DNA of 64,000 nucleotides from Escherichia fergusonii ATCC 35469 (lineage in GTDB: Bacteria > Pseudomonadota > Gammaproteobacteria > Enterobacterales > Enterobacteriaceae), in assembly GCF_000026225.1 (NCBI RefSeq), contig NC_011740.1, forward strand, positions 1,736,001 to 1,800,000, read 5' to 3'. Positions 9,396-17,087 of the stretch are shown one piece after another (position 1 is the first letter of the stretch; each line of letters begins with the position of its first letter). The notes under the pieces are model-generated. The model saw nothing but the letters and a program-made list of their open reading frames with translations. It did not search any database and had not been told where the DNA came from. Both the position numbers and the translations under genes were made by a program.

Positions 9396-10201
9396 TGGAA
9401 CGCTATGAAACTCTGTTTGCCCGGTTGAAGGAGCGCAAAGAAGGCGCATTTGTTCCTTTCGTCACCCTCGGTGATCCGGGCATTGAGCAGTCGTTGAAAA
9501 TTATCGATGCTTTAATCGAAGCTGGTGCTGACGCGCTGGAGTTAGGCATCCCCTTCTCCGACCCACTGGCGGATGGCCCGACGATTCAAAACGCCACACT
9601 GCGTGCCTTTGCGGCAGGTGTGACCCCGGCACAATGTTTTGAAATGCTGGGACTGATTCGCCAGAAACACCCGAACATTCCCATTGGCCTGCTGATGTAT
9701 GCCAATCTGGTGTTTAACAAAGGCATTGATGAGTTTTACGCCCAGTGCGAGAAGGTCGGCGTCGATTCGGTGCTGGTTGCCGATGTGCCCGTGGAAGAGT
9801 CTGCGCCCTTCCGCCAGGCCGCGTTGCGCCATAATGTCGCACCTATCTTTATTTGCCCGCCGAATGCCGACGAGGATTTGCTGCGCCAGATTGCCTCTTA
9901 TGGCCGTGGTTACACCTATTTATTGTCGCGTGCGGGCGTGACCGGAGCTGAAAACCGCGCCGCGTTACCTCTCAATCATCTGGTTGCGAAGCTGAAAGAG
10001 TACAACGCTGCGCCTCCATTGCAAGGATTTGGTATTTCCGCCCCGGATCAGGTAAAAGCAGCGATTGATGCAGGAGCTGCGGGCGCGATTTCTGGTTCGG
10101 CAATTGTTAAAATCATCGAGCAACATATTAATGAGCCAGAGAAAATGCTGGCGGTACTGAAAGCTTTTGTACAACCGATGAAAGCAGCGACGCGCAGTTA
10201 G
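9395..10201 (+). CDS. trpA: Tryptophan synthase alpha subunit
   Basis: 268 residues, a single TIM barrel that cleaves indole-glycerol phosphate to indole and glyceraldehyde 3-phosphate. Catalytic Glu49 lies in ALELGIPFSDP, where Asp60 follows. The phosphate-binding region near the C-terminus includes GAAGAISGSAIV. It is the last gene of the operon, followed within 10 bases by a terminator hairpin. Confidence 0.98.
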   Translation: MERYETLFARLKERKEGAFVPFVTLGDPGIEQSLKIIDALIEAGADALELGIPFSDPLADGPTIQNATLRAFAAGVTPAQCFEMLGLIRQKHPNIPIGLLMYANLVFNKGIDEFYAQCEKVGVDSVLVADVPVEESAPFRQAALRHNVAPIFICPPNADEDLLRQIASYGRGYTYLLSRAGVTGAENRAALPLNHLVAKLKEYNAAPPLQGFGISAPDQVKAAIDAGAAGAISGSAIVKIIEQHINEPEKMLAVLKAFVQPMKAATRS

Positions 10202-10210
10202 TACGAGGCA

Positions 10211-10235
10211 AACCGCCAGAAAACATCTGGCGGTT
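10211..10235. terminator. Bidirectional terminator between trpA and ompW
   Basis: AACCGCCAGA pairs with TCTGGCGGTT around a 5-base AAACA loop, directly between the convergent trpA and ompW stops. The flanking T and A runs are short in either direction. It probably ends both transcripts. Confidence 0.8.
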
Positions 10236-10251
10236 TATTGATGGTAAAAAA

Positions 10252-10905
10252 TTAGAAGCGGTAACCTGCAGAGAACATAAATACCCACGGGTCGAGGCGT
10301 ACGTTGTCAGAATAGCGTCCTGCAGGCAGCACTGCGCCGTTGGATTTATATTTCACATCGGTATCGATATCCATGTACCAAACCGACATATTCAGCAGCC
10401 AGTCACGGTTGATGAGGTAATCCACACCGACTTGTCCTGCCACACCCCATGAATCTTTCAGACTAAGGTCGGATAAACCAAGACCTTCACCGGTGTCATT
10501 GAAGTCATTATTAAAAAAGGTGGTGTAATTAATACCCGCACCAATGTAAGGACGGAATTTACTGCCGGAATCGCCAAAATACCATTGTGCCATCAGCGTT
10601 GGCGGTAAATGGTGGACTGTTGCAATATCTCCAGTTGTGGCTGTGCCAACCTTATGACGAAACGGCGATGCCGCCAGCAATTCCACACCAATGTTATCGG
10701 TCGCCATATAAGTGAAGGTCAGCCCCAACTGAGTGTTATTAGTTACACTAAATCCCCCCAGACTTCCCAGTGTCCCGCCCGCACCTTCTGTCGGGCGCAC
10801 AGTCGCCGAACCAGCACGCATAAAAAATTCGCCTGCTTCATGCGCAAAGGCACTGCCAGAGAGAAGAGTTGTTACTGCCAAAGCCGCCACTGTTAACTTT
10901 TTCAT
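10252..10905 (-). CDS. ompW: Outer membrane protein W
   Basis: 217 residues from MKKLTVAAL; the upstream in-frame ATG at 10983 is ignored because the signal peptide starts here. The signal peptide is cleaved after AFA (~residue 21). The mature part is an eight-stranded OmpW barrel ending in the C-terminal aromatic GYRF typical of BamA substrates. It is a few residues longer than the 212 of K-12, with clear divergence in two loops (around HKVGTATTG and KSNGAVLPAGRYSD). Surface-exposed loop variation is expected for a phage/colicin receptor. FNR-like sites lie upstream. Confidence 0.97.
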   Translation of the reverse strand: MKKLTVAALAVTTLLSGSAFAHEAGEFFMRAGSATVRPTEGAGGTLGSLGGFSVTNNTQLGLTFTYMATDNIGVELLAASPFRHKVGTATTGDIATVHHLPPTLMAQWYFGDSGSKFRPYIGAGINYTTFFNNDFNDTGEGLGLSDLSLKDSWGVAGQVGVDYLINRDWLLNMSVWYMDIDTDVKYKSNGAVLPAGRYSDNVRLDPWVFMFSAGYRF

Positions 10906-11008
10906 ATCCGCTCCGTCGTTATGGTTATAAAAACGTGACGAATATACCCACATTGGAGTAACAAATGATCCTACATAGATCACATTACATTTGTTAATTC
11001 ACCATTTT

Positions 11009-11067
11009 TTGATCCAGATTAATTTATAACTTGCATTGCAAGTCCTAGTTAAAATGATTTAAATCAA
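11009..11067. promoter_or_regulatory. ompW upstream control region with FNR-like dyads
   Basis: TTGATCCAGATTAA (11009-11022) and ATGATTTAAATCAA (11054-11067) each resemble the FNR consensus TTGAT-N4-ATCAA with one mismatch. A perfect 15-base palindrome, ACTTGCATTGCAAGT, sits between them at 11029-11043. K-12 ompW is known to be FNR-controlled. The rest of 10906-11186 is AT-rich and shows no gene. Confidence 0.55.
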
Positions 11068-11186
11068 ATTCGATATATTCCCCTTACGGAAATATTCTTT
11101 TGCTTCCCTCTTGCGCTTACCGAAAGAGATGACTAATTTATTTTCCCACGTTATTAATGAATCGTTTCATTGTTGCAGGTGAAATC

Positions 11187-11591
11187 ATGAGCGATCTTAA
11201 TCCATGTATGTCGTGTGGAGCGTGTTGTGCTTTTTTCCGTGTCTCTTTTTACTGGGCTGAAGGTAGTGATGCTGGAGGTTGCGTTCCGGTGGAATTGACT
11301 GAGCCCGTCAGTCCTTTTTTGCGTTGTATGGCAGGAACAAAGCAAAAACCCTGCCGCTGCATTGCCCTTGACGGAACGCCTGGGGAATCGGTGAGCTGCA
11401 AAATTTATCCAGACAGACCCTCAACCTGTCGGGAATTCAGCATTTCTGGCGAAGCAGGGGAAATCAACGAGGCCTGTAATCGTGCCCGAGCATGGTACGG
11501 ATTACCACTGCTTTACAAAGATATGCCTTTCCATACAAGTGCAGATGCTGCCACTGAGGCATTAACCAGGGTACAATTGCCGGCTAATTAA
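11187..11591 (+). CDS. YkgJ-family cysteine-cluster protein (CxxCxxCC)
   Basis: 134 residues from the ATG at 11187, which has a GCAGGTGAAA ribosome site; the in-frame ATG at 11157 has none. The N-terminus carries NPCMSCGACCAFF (Cys7, 10, 13, 14). More cysteines follow in LRCMAG, PCRCIALDG, VSCKIYPDRPSTCREF and ACNRAR, the pattern of the UPF0153/YkgJ zinc- or iron-chelating family. The biochemical role is unknown. It is divergent from ompW and 26 bases ahead of yciC. From memory, K-12 does not have this gene at this position. Confidence 0.85.
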   Translation: MSDLNPCMSCGACCAFFRVSFYWAEGSDAGGCVPVELTEPVSPFLRCMAGTKQKPCRCIALDGTPGESVSCKIYPDRPSTCREFSISGEAGEINEACNRARAWYGLPLLYKDMPFHTSADAATEALTRVQLPAN

Positions 11592-11617
11592 CACCTGCAA
11601 AAACTCAAGGAGAGTGC

Positions 11618-12361
11618 ATGTCTATCACGGCGCAGTCCGTATACCGTGACACCGGAAACTTTTTCCGCAATCAATTTATGACCATCTTGTTGGTATCATT
11701 GCTTTGTGCGTTTATCACCGTGGTAATTGGGCATGTATTCTCACCCAGTGAAGCGCAGCTCGCATCGTTAGATAAGGTCGAGACATTGTCAGATAACGCC
11801 GGGCTGTTTGAGATTGTGCAAAATATGTCGCTGGAACAGAAGCAAGTCCTTGTTCAGGCATCAGCAGCTTCTACTTTTTCAGGATTAATCGGTAACGCTA
11901 TTCTGGCAGGCGGCATGTTACTGTTAATTCAGTTGGTTTCTGCGGGACATCGCGTTAGCGCTTTACGTGCTATTGGTGCCAGTGCCCCGATCCTGCCTAA
12001 GTTGTTTATTCTGATCTTCCTGACCACACTTATGGTACAAATTGGCATTATGTTTGTGGTTGTACCGGGTATTTTGATGGCCATTGTGCTGGCACTTGCA
12101 CCTGTCATGCTGGTGCAGGACAAAATGGGCGTTTTCGCCTCAATGCGCTCCAGTATTCGACTAACATGGGCAAATATGCGGCTTATCGCCCCGGCCGTTC
12201 TCAGTTGGTTGCTGGCAAAAACAGCATTGTTATTGCTCGCCTCCCGATTCGCTGCATTAACCCCGGAAGTTGGCGCCATACTGGCAAACACGTTGAGCAA
12301 TCTTTTTTCTGCCGTTTTGCTCATTTATCTGTTCCGTCTGTATATGTTGATCCGCCAATAA
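11618..12361 (+). CDS. yciC: YciC, UPF0259 inner-membrane protein
   Basis: 247 residues with about six hydrophobic segments: near residues 20-40, 85-110, 120-140, 145-165, 190-210 and 225-245. AAGGAGAG ribosome site. The function is unknown. It forms a run with yciB on the same strand. Confidence 0.93.
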   Translation: MSITAQSVYRDTGNFFRNQFMTILLVSLLCAFITVVIGHVFSPSEAQLASLDKVETLSDNAGLFEIVQNMSLEQKQVLVQASAASTFSGLIGNAILAGGMLLLIQLVSAGHRVSALRAIGASAPILPKLFILIFLTTLMVQIGIMFVVVPGILMAIVLALAPVMLVQDKMGVFASMRSSIRLTWANMRLIAPAVLSWLLAKTALLLLASRFAALTPEVGAILANTLSNLFSAVLLIYLFRLYMLIRQ

Positions 12362-12391
12362 TCCTGAAGTATTTGATTACGGAATCGTAAA

Positions 12392-12931
12392 ATGAAGCAG
12401 TTTCTTGATTTTCTACCGCTGGTTGTTTTTTTCGCGTTTTATAAGATTTATGACATCTATGCGGCCACTGCGGCGCTTATCGTCGCCACCGCTATAGTGT
12501 TGATCTACAGTTGGGTGCGTTTTCGCAAAGTCGAAAAAATGGCCCTTATAACCTTTGTGTTAGTGGTCGTCTTCGGAGGACTAACACTGTTCTTCCATAA
12601 TGATGAATTTATTAAATGGAAGGTGACAGTGATTTACGCTCTGTTTGCTGGTGCTTTGCTGGTCAGCCAGTGGGTTATGAAAAAACCACTGATCCAACGT
12701 ATGTTGGGTAAAGAACTATCGCTACCTCAACCGGTCTGGTCGAAACTAAATCTGGCCTGGGCCGTATTTTTCATCCTCTGTGGGCTGGCGAATATCTACA
12801 TTGCATTCTGGCTACCACAAAACATTTGGGTGAATTTCAAAGTTTTTGGGCTGACAGCATTAACATTAATCTTTACGCTGCTGAGCGGTGTTTATATCTA
12901 CCGCCATCTTCCTCAGGACGATAAATCCTGA
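12392..12931 (+). CDS. yciB: YciB, inner-membrane septation/envelope protein
   Basis: 179 residues with five membrane segments, starting MKQFLDFLPLVVFFAFYKIY as in the IspA/YciB family. In E. coli YciB interacts with elongation and division proteins and affects envelope integrity. It lies 30 bases after yciC. A GC-rich inverted repeat (AGCGCCAGTCC...GGGCTGGCGCT) follows at 12935-12961 and ends in TTTCTTTT, a likely terminator. Confidence 0.94.
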   Translation: MKQFLDFLPLVVFFAFYKIYDIYAATAALIVATAIVLIYSWVRFRKVEKMALITFVLVVVFGGLTLFFHNDEFIKWKVTVIYALFAGALLVSQWVMKKPLIQRMLGKELSLPQPVWSKLNLAWAVFFILCGLANIYIAFWLPQNIWVNFKVFGLTALTLIFTLLSGVYIYRHLPQDDKS

Positions 12932-12934
12932 GCA

Positions 12935-12968
12935 AAGCGCCAGTCCTGCAGGGCTGGCGCTTTCTTTT
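12935..12968 (+). terminator. yciB terminator
   Basis: AGCGCCAG pairs with CTGGCGCT, with further pairing inside the arms, followed by TTCTTTT. It sits a few bases after the yciB stop. Confidence 0.8.
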
Positions 12969-13038
12969 CACCTCTGTTCTCGTTTCGCAAATCATAGTAG
13001 CATCGCGCCTGTAATCTTTCTTTTAAGTCGGTTCTAGC

Positions 13039-13437
13039 ATGACAACAACAAATAACGTCCCTCAGGGCGATCTGGTTTTACGCACTCTGGCAATGCCAGC
13101 TGATACCAATGCCAACGGTGATATTTTTGGTGGTTGGTTAATGTCACAAATGGATATTGGTGGCGCCATTCTGGCAAAAGAAATTGCGCACGGTCGTGTG
13201 GTGACTGTTCGCGTCGAAGGAATGACTTTTTTACGTCCAGTTGCGGTCGGTGATGTGGTGTGCTGCTACGCACGCTGTGTTAATAAAGGCACTACTTCGG
13301 TCAGCATTAATATTGAAGTTTGGGTGAAGAAAGTCGCTTCCGAACCGATTGGACAGCGCTATAAAGCCACTGAGGCGTTGTTTAAATATGTTGCAGTGGA
13401 TCCCGATGGAAAACCTCGACCACTGCCCGTACCGTAA
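13039..13437 (+). CDS. yciA: YciA acyl-CoA thioesterase
   Basis: 132 residues, single hotdog domain. The acyl-CoA thioesterase signature NANGDIFGGWLMSQMD (residues ~23-38) contains the catalytic Asp region. Family members hydrolyse a broad range of short- to long-chain acyl-CoAs in the cytoplasm. It converges on tonB with a shared terminator between them. Confidence 0.95.
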   Translation: MTTTNNVPQGDLVLRTLAMPADTNANGDIFGGWLMSQMDIGGAILAKEIAHGRVVTVRVEGMTFLRPVAVGDVVCCYARCVNKGTTSVSINIEVWVKKVASEPIGQRYKATEALFKYVAVDPDGKPRPLPVP

Positions 13438-13441
13438 TAGC

Positions 13442-13470
13442 AAAAGCCTCCTGTCCGGAGGCTTTTGTTT
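13442..13470. terminator. Bidirectional terminator between yciA and tonB
   Basis: AAAAGCCTCC pairs with GGAGGCTTTT around a short loop, with T-rich sequence on the plus side and A-rich sequence on the other. It lies between convergent stops. Confidence 0.9.
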
Positions 13471-13481
13471 TTTATGGCTGA

Positions 13482-14207
13482 TTATTGGATTTGGGTTGCT
13501 CCATTCATCCGGAACAAAATATTAACCACAATTCCACTTCCCGGTTTGCCGGGTTCGTAACGCCATTTGCGCATTGCAGTTTTTACATCTTTTTCAAACA
13601 TATTTGCCGGTTTGGCCGAGAGGATCTGTACATTATCTACTCTACCATCAGGCGTTACGTCAAACTTTACTTTAACCTGCCCTTCAAGTCGTAATGCCTG
13701 AGCTCGTCTCGGATACTGCGGCGAGTTACGACTTAGCGCACGAGGTCCAGACGCAACACTCGCCACTGGTCTGGCATTTGCTGCCGTAGCAGTACTGCTA
13801 GTCGGACGTGCAGCGGCGTTATTATCAAAAGGTGATGCCGCACGAGGTTCTGCTGGTGGTACATCTCGCTTTGGTTGTTCCTGCACCTTTTTCACTGGCT
13901 TTGGTTTTGGCTTAGGCTTCGGTTTAGGTTTCTCAATCACCACTGGTGCTTCTTTTGGCGGTTCAGGAATGGGTTCTGGCTCCGGTTCAGGTTCCGGCTC
14001 AACCACGGGTTGCGGTGGCGGTTGTACAGCCTGCGGCGGCTCCAGATCGGCTGGTGCAACCATTGTTACTGAAATAGGCTGCGCAGGCGCAGGTAGCTCA
14101 ATAACCTGATGTACCGAGGTATAAAGAATTCCCGCCACAAGTGCACCGTGAATGCAGACCGAAAGTAACGCTGGCCAGGGAAAGCGACGAGGTAAATCAA
14201 GCGTCAT
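13482..14207 (-). CDS. tonB: TonB energy-transducing protein
   Basis: 241 residues from MTLDLPRRF; an ATG three codons earlier (14216) is an alternative. A single N-terminal membrane anchor (~residues 12-32) contains the SxxxH-type face (SVCIHG). A long Pro-rich periplasmic spacer has Glu-Pro repeats (~70-80) and Lys-Pro repeats (~98-110). The C-terminal domain (~residues 150-241) carries RALSRNSPQYPRRAQ and the YEPGKPGSG region. It passes proton-motive force from ExbBD to outer-membrane receptors for siderophores and B12. Spacer residues differ from K-12; the folded ends are conserved. Iron-responsive control by Fur is known for this gene. Confidence 0.97.
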   Translation of the reverse strand: MTLDLPRRFPWPALLSVCIHGALVAGILYTSVHQVIELPAPAQPISVTMVAPADLEPPQAVQPPPQPVVEPEPEPEPEPIPEPPKEAPVVIEKPKPKPKPKPKPVKKVQEQPKRDVPPAEPRAASPFDNNAAARPTSSTATAANARPVASVASGPRALSRNSPQYPRRAQALRLEGQVKVKFDVTPDGRVDNVQILSAKPANMFEKDVKTAMRKWRYEPGKPGSGIVVNILFRMNGATQIQ

Positions 14208-14430
14208 TGAAGTCATAATCGTTTCAGTTAAAAAACCAGGCCCTGATTTTAAATGCAAATAGCAATCATATTCAATAAGGCAACAGAGCTGAGCACGATG
14301 AAATGGCATTTTTATCCGAAAATAACCTTTCTAAAGGTATGGTTGTAACAAATCCACTATCTTTGCGTTGCAGTTGTGAGATGTTTCAAATAACGTACTT
14401 CACAACTTTACCGACCAAGGAGCTCTACCC

Positions 14431-14727
14431 GTGCTATATGTCATCTACGCTCAAGATAAAGCCAATTCACTGGAAAAGCGCCTGTCTGTGCGCCCTGCTC
14501 ATCTGGCGCGTTTACAGGTTTTACATGATGAAGGCCGTCTGCTAACCGCAGGCCCAATGCCTGCTGTAGACAGCAACGATCCTGGTGTAGCCGGTTTTAC
14601 TGGCTCTACAGTTATTGCTGAATTTGAATCACTGGAAGCAGCCCAGGCATGGGCAGATGCAGATCCGTACGTTGCGGCAGGCGTCTACGCACAGGTGTCG
14701 GTGAAACCTTATAAAAAAGTCTTTTGA
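14431..14727 (+). CDS. yciI: YciI, YCII-related dimeric ferredoxin-like protein
   Basis: 98 residues from a GTG start with an AAGGAGC ribosome site; no suitable ATG lies nearby. It is a single YCII domain, with a conserved histidine in RPAHLARL and the Asp-rich loop WADADPYVAAGVY. The physiological role is unknown. Tail-to-tail with yciY, it is followed by a weak GGGGCACC...GGTGCCC hairpin (14737-14760). Confidence 0.95.
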   Translation: MLYVIYAQDKANSLEKRLSVRPAHLARLQVLHDEGRLLTAGPMPAVDSNDPGVAGFTGSTVIAEFESLEAAQAWADADPYVAAGVYAQVSVKPYKKVF

Positions 14728-14736
14728 TAAATTCGA

Positions 14737-14762
14737 AGGGGCACCTGTTAACGGTGCCCTTT
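14737..14762. terminator. Hairpin between yciI and yciY
   Basis: GGGGCACC and GGTGCCC flank a short TGTTAAC loop, followed by TTTGT. It is placed after yciI and just past the yciY stop. Confidence 0.6.
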
Positions 14763-14766
14763 GTCA

Positions 14767-14940
14767 TCAAATGTCGTATATCGCGAACAACAGCGAATTA
14801 CGTTGATGATTGAGTAGACACTTCCTGATGGAGTGGATTCGCATATTGCGACGTGATTGCCCTTCAAGCCAACGCGCTTTACGACGACTCGCTTGTCGTT
14901 GCATCCGCCAGCGTCCCACTTCCGTTCGACTACGCTTCAT
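14767..14940 (-). CDS. yciY: YciY small basic protein
   Basis: 57 residues from MKRSRTEVGRW, the K-12 length; an 18-codon upstream extension has no support. Very Arg-rich, with a coiled or helical basic middle (RRKARWLEGQSRRNMR). Conserved in enterobacteria with unknown function. Confidence 0.85.
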   Translation of the reverse strand: MKRSRTEVGRWRMQRQASRRKARWLEGQSRRNMRIHSIRKCLLNHQRNSLLFAIYDI

Positions 14941-15081
14941 GTTAATCACTCTTACAATACCAGAGTGCTTATTATACCCCCACATCATGAGCAAACCAGT
15001 TAATTTCCCCTGTTTTTATTTGCCAGATGAATCCTTATGCGTAAACTCATAACAATACGCTTTCAAAAGGATTTTTAATCT

Positions 15082-16542
15082 ATGACAACCTTCTACACGG
15101 TGGTGAGTTGGCTGGTCATTCTGGGATACTGGTTACTCATCGCTGGCGTAACATTACGTATTCTAATGAAACGTCGTGCAGTTCCCTCCGCAATGGCCTG
15201 GTTGCTGATTATCTACATCCTGCCGCTGGTGGGCATTATTGCTTATCTCTCTTTTGGTGAACTTCATTTAGGTAAACGCCGTGCTGAACGAGCCAGGGCG
15301 ATGTGGCCTTCAACCGCAAAATGGCTTAACGACCTGAAATCCTGCAAGCACATATTTGCAGAAGAGAACAGTAGTGTTGCTTCTTCTTTATTTAAGTTGT
15401 GTGAACGTCGCCAGGGGATCGCAGGAGTAAAAGGTAACCAATTACAACTGCTCACCGATTCTGATGATGTGATGCAAGCTCTAATCCGCGATATTCAGCT
15501 TGCCCGCCATAATATTGAGATGGTGTTTTATATCTGGCAGCCTGGTGGCATGGCCGATAAAGTCGCTGAGTCATTAATGGCTGCAGCTCGTCGTGGTATT
15601 CATTGTCGACTGATGCTTGATTCTGCTGGCAGTGTGGCTTTTTTCCGTAGCCCATGGGCAGCCATGATGCGAAATGCAGGTATTGAAGTAGTCGAGGCGC
15701 TGAAAGTTAACCTGATGCGTGTCTTTTTGCGACGCATGGACCTTCGCCAGCACCGCAAAATGATCATGATCGACAATTATATCGCTTACACTGGCAGCAT
15801 GAATATGGTCGATCCGCGCTTCTTTAAACAAGATGCCGGTGTAGGCCAGTGGGTAGATGTCATGGCGCGCATGGAAGGCCCCATCGCGACAGCTATGGGC
15901 GTGATTTATTCCTGCGACTGGGAAATTGAAACCGGTAAACGCATTCTGCCACCGCCGCCTGACGTCAATATCATGCCATTTGAGCAAGCCAGCGGTCATA
16001 CCATTCACACCATTGCTTCTGGCCCTGGCTTCCCGGAGGATTTGATTCACCAGGCCTTGCTGACTGCAACATATTCAGCTCGTGAATATTTAATTATGAC
16101 GACACCCTACTTCGTGCCCAGTGATGACTTGCTACATGCAATTTGTACTGCTGCACAGCGTGGCGTGGACGTCAGCATTATCCTGCCACGTAAAAATGAC
16201 TCTATGCTGGTTGGTTGGGCCAGTCGTGCTTTCTTCACCGAATTGCTGGCAGCCGGAGTTAAAATTTACCAGTTTGAAGGTGGTTTATTACATACCAAGA
16301 GCGTACTGGTTGATGGTGAGCTTAGTCTTGTCGGTACAGTTAATCTGGATATGCGCAGTTTGTGGCTTAATTTTGAAATCACACTCGCCATTGACGACAA
16401 AGGATTCGGCGCTGATCTCGCCGCAGTACAGGATGACTATATCTCCCGTTCCCGGCTTCTTGATGAACGGTTGTGGTTAAAACGACCACTCTGGCAGCGA
16501 GTCGCAGAGCGATTGTTTTACTTCTTCAGCCCGTTGCTGTAA
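15082..16542 (+). CDS. clsA: Cardiolipin synthase A
   Basis: 486 residues. Two N-terminal membrane segments (~3-25, ~37-58) are followed by two phospholipase D domains, each with an HKD motif: HRKMIMIDN from His224 and HTKSVLVDG from His404. It joins two phosphatidylglycerols to make cardiolipin at the inner membrane. AAAAGGA ribosome site. yciU follows closely. Confidence 0.98.
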   Translation: MTTFYTVVSWLVILGYWLLIAGVTLRILMKRRAVPSAMAWLLIIYILPLVGIIAYLSFGELHLGKRRAERARAMWPSTAKWLNDLKSCKHIFAEENSSVASSLFKLCERRQGIAGVKGNQLQLLTDSDDVMQALIRDIQLARHNIEMVFYIWQPGGMADKVAESLMAAARRGIHCRLMLDSAGSVAFFRSPWAAMMRNAGIEVVEALKVNLMRVFLRRMDLRQHRKMIMIDNYIAYTGSMNMVDPRFFKQDAGVGQWVDVMARMEGPIATAMGVIYSCDWEIETGKRILPPPPDVNIMPFEQASGHTIHTIASGPGFPEDLIHQALLTATYSAREYLIMTTPYFVPSDDLLHAICTAAQRGVDVSIILPRKNDSMLVGWASRAFFTELLAAGVKIYQFEGGLLHTKSVLVDGELSLVGTVNLDMRSLWLNFEITLAIDDKGFGADLAAVQDDYISRSRLLDERLWLKRPLWQRVAERLFYFFSPLL

Positions 16543-16575
16543 AACGTGCCAAACGAAGTTAACCAGGTAGTCATT

Positions 16576-16905
16576 ATGGATATGGATCTGAACAATCGCC
16601 TGACTGAAGATGAAACGCTTGAGCAGGCTTATGATATTTTTCTCGAGCTTGCTGCCGATAATCTCGACCCGGCAGATGTTCTATTATTTAATTTACAGTT
16701 TGAGGAGCGTGGTGGCGCGGAATTATTTGATCCGTCGGAAGACTGGCAGGAACATGTCGATTTTGACCTGAACCCTGACTTTTTTGCGGAAGTCGTGATT
16801 GGTTTGGCCGATAGCGAAGATGGCGAAATCAACGATATTTTTGCTCGCATTTTGTTATGCCGCGAAAAAGATCACAAACTTTGCCATATCCTCTGGCGTG
16901 AATAA
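16576..16905 (+). CDS. yciU: YciU, UPF0263 acidic dsDNA-mimic-type protein
   Basis: 109 residues from MDMDLNNRL, the K-12 length, with AGGTAG before the ATG; ten upstream codons are ignored. Strongly acidic (many Asp and Glu, almost no basic residues until the C-terminus). Homologues are described as DNA-mimic-like folds. The function in Escherichia is unclear. It lies 33 bases after clsA, probably cotranscribed. Confidence 0.92.
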
Positions 16906-16912
16906 TGACAAT

Positions 16913-16930
16913 GAGCAGCATATGCTGCTC
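16913..16930. other. Perfect 18-bp palindrome after yciU
   Basis: GAGCAGCATATGCTGCTC lies eight bases past the yciU stop. It can form a hairpin but has no T-run, so it may be a processing or 3'-stability element rather than a terminator. Confidence 0.7.
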
Positions 16931-16962
16931 ATTCAGAGTGTTGACAAAATGCGCTTTGTTCA

Positions 16963-17060
16963 TGCCGGACCCGGCTTGAAAGCCTTATCCAGGCTACAGA
17001 AACATGTAAATTCAGTATATTGCAGAGCTCACGTAGGCTGATAAGGCGTAGCGCATCAGG
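16963..17060. repeat. Degenerate REP/BIME pair
   Basis: Two diverged REP-like units in opposite orientation. 16963-16997 carries TGCCGGACCCGGCTTGAAAG, then CCTTATCCAGGCTAC. 17033-17060 carries GTAGGCTGATAAGGCGTAGC, then GCATCAGG. They lie between the convergent yciU and channel genes. Confidence 0.75.
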
Positions 17061-17087
17061 TAATTATGCCTTTGTCATCAGCCCCTA

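Noticed and set aside
13881..14010. Tandem repeat resembling a minisatellite inside tonB
   Set aside because: It encodes the normal Glu-Pro and Lys-Pro spacer repeats of TonB.
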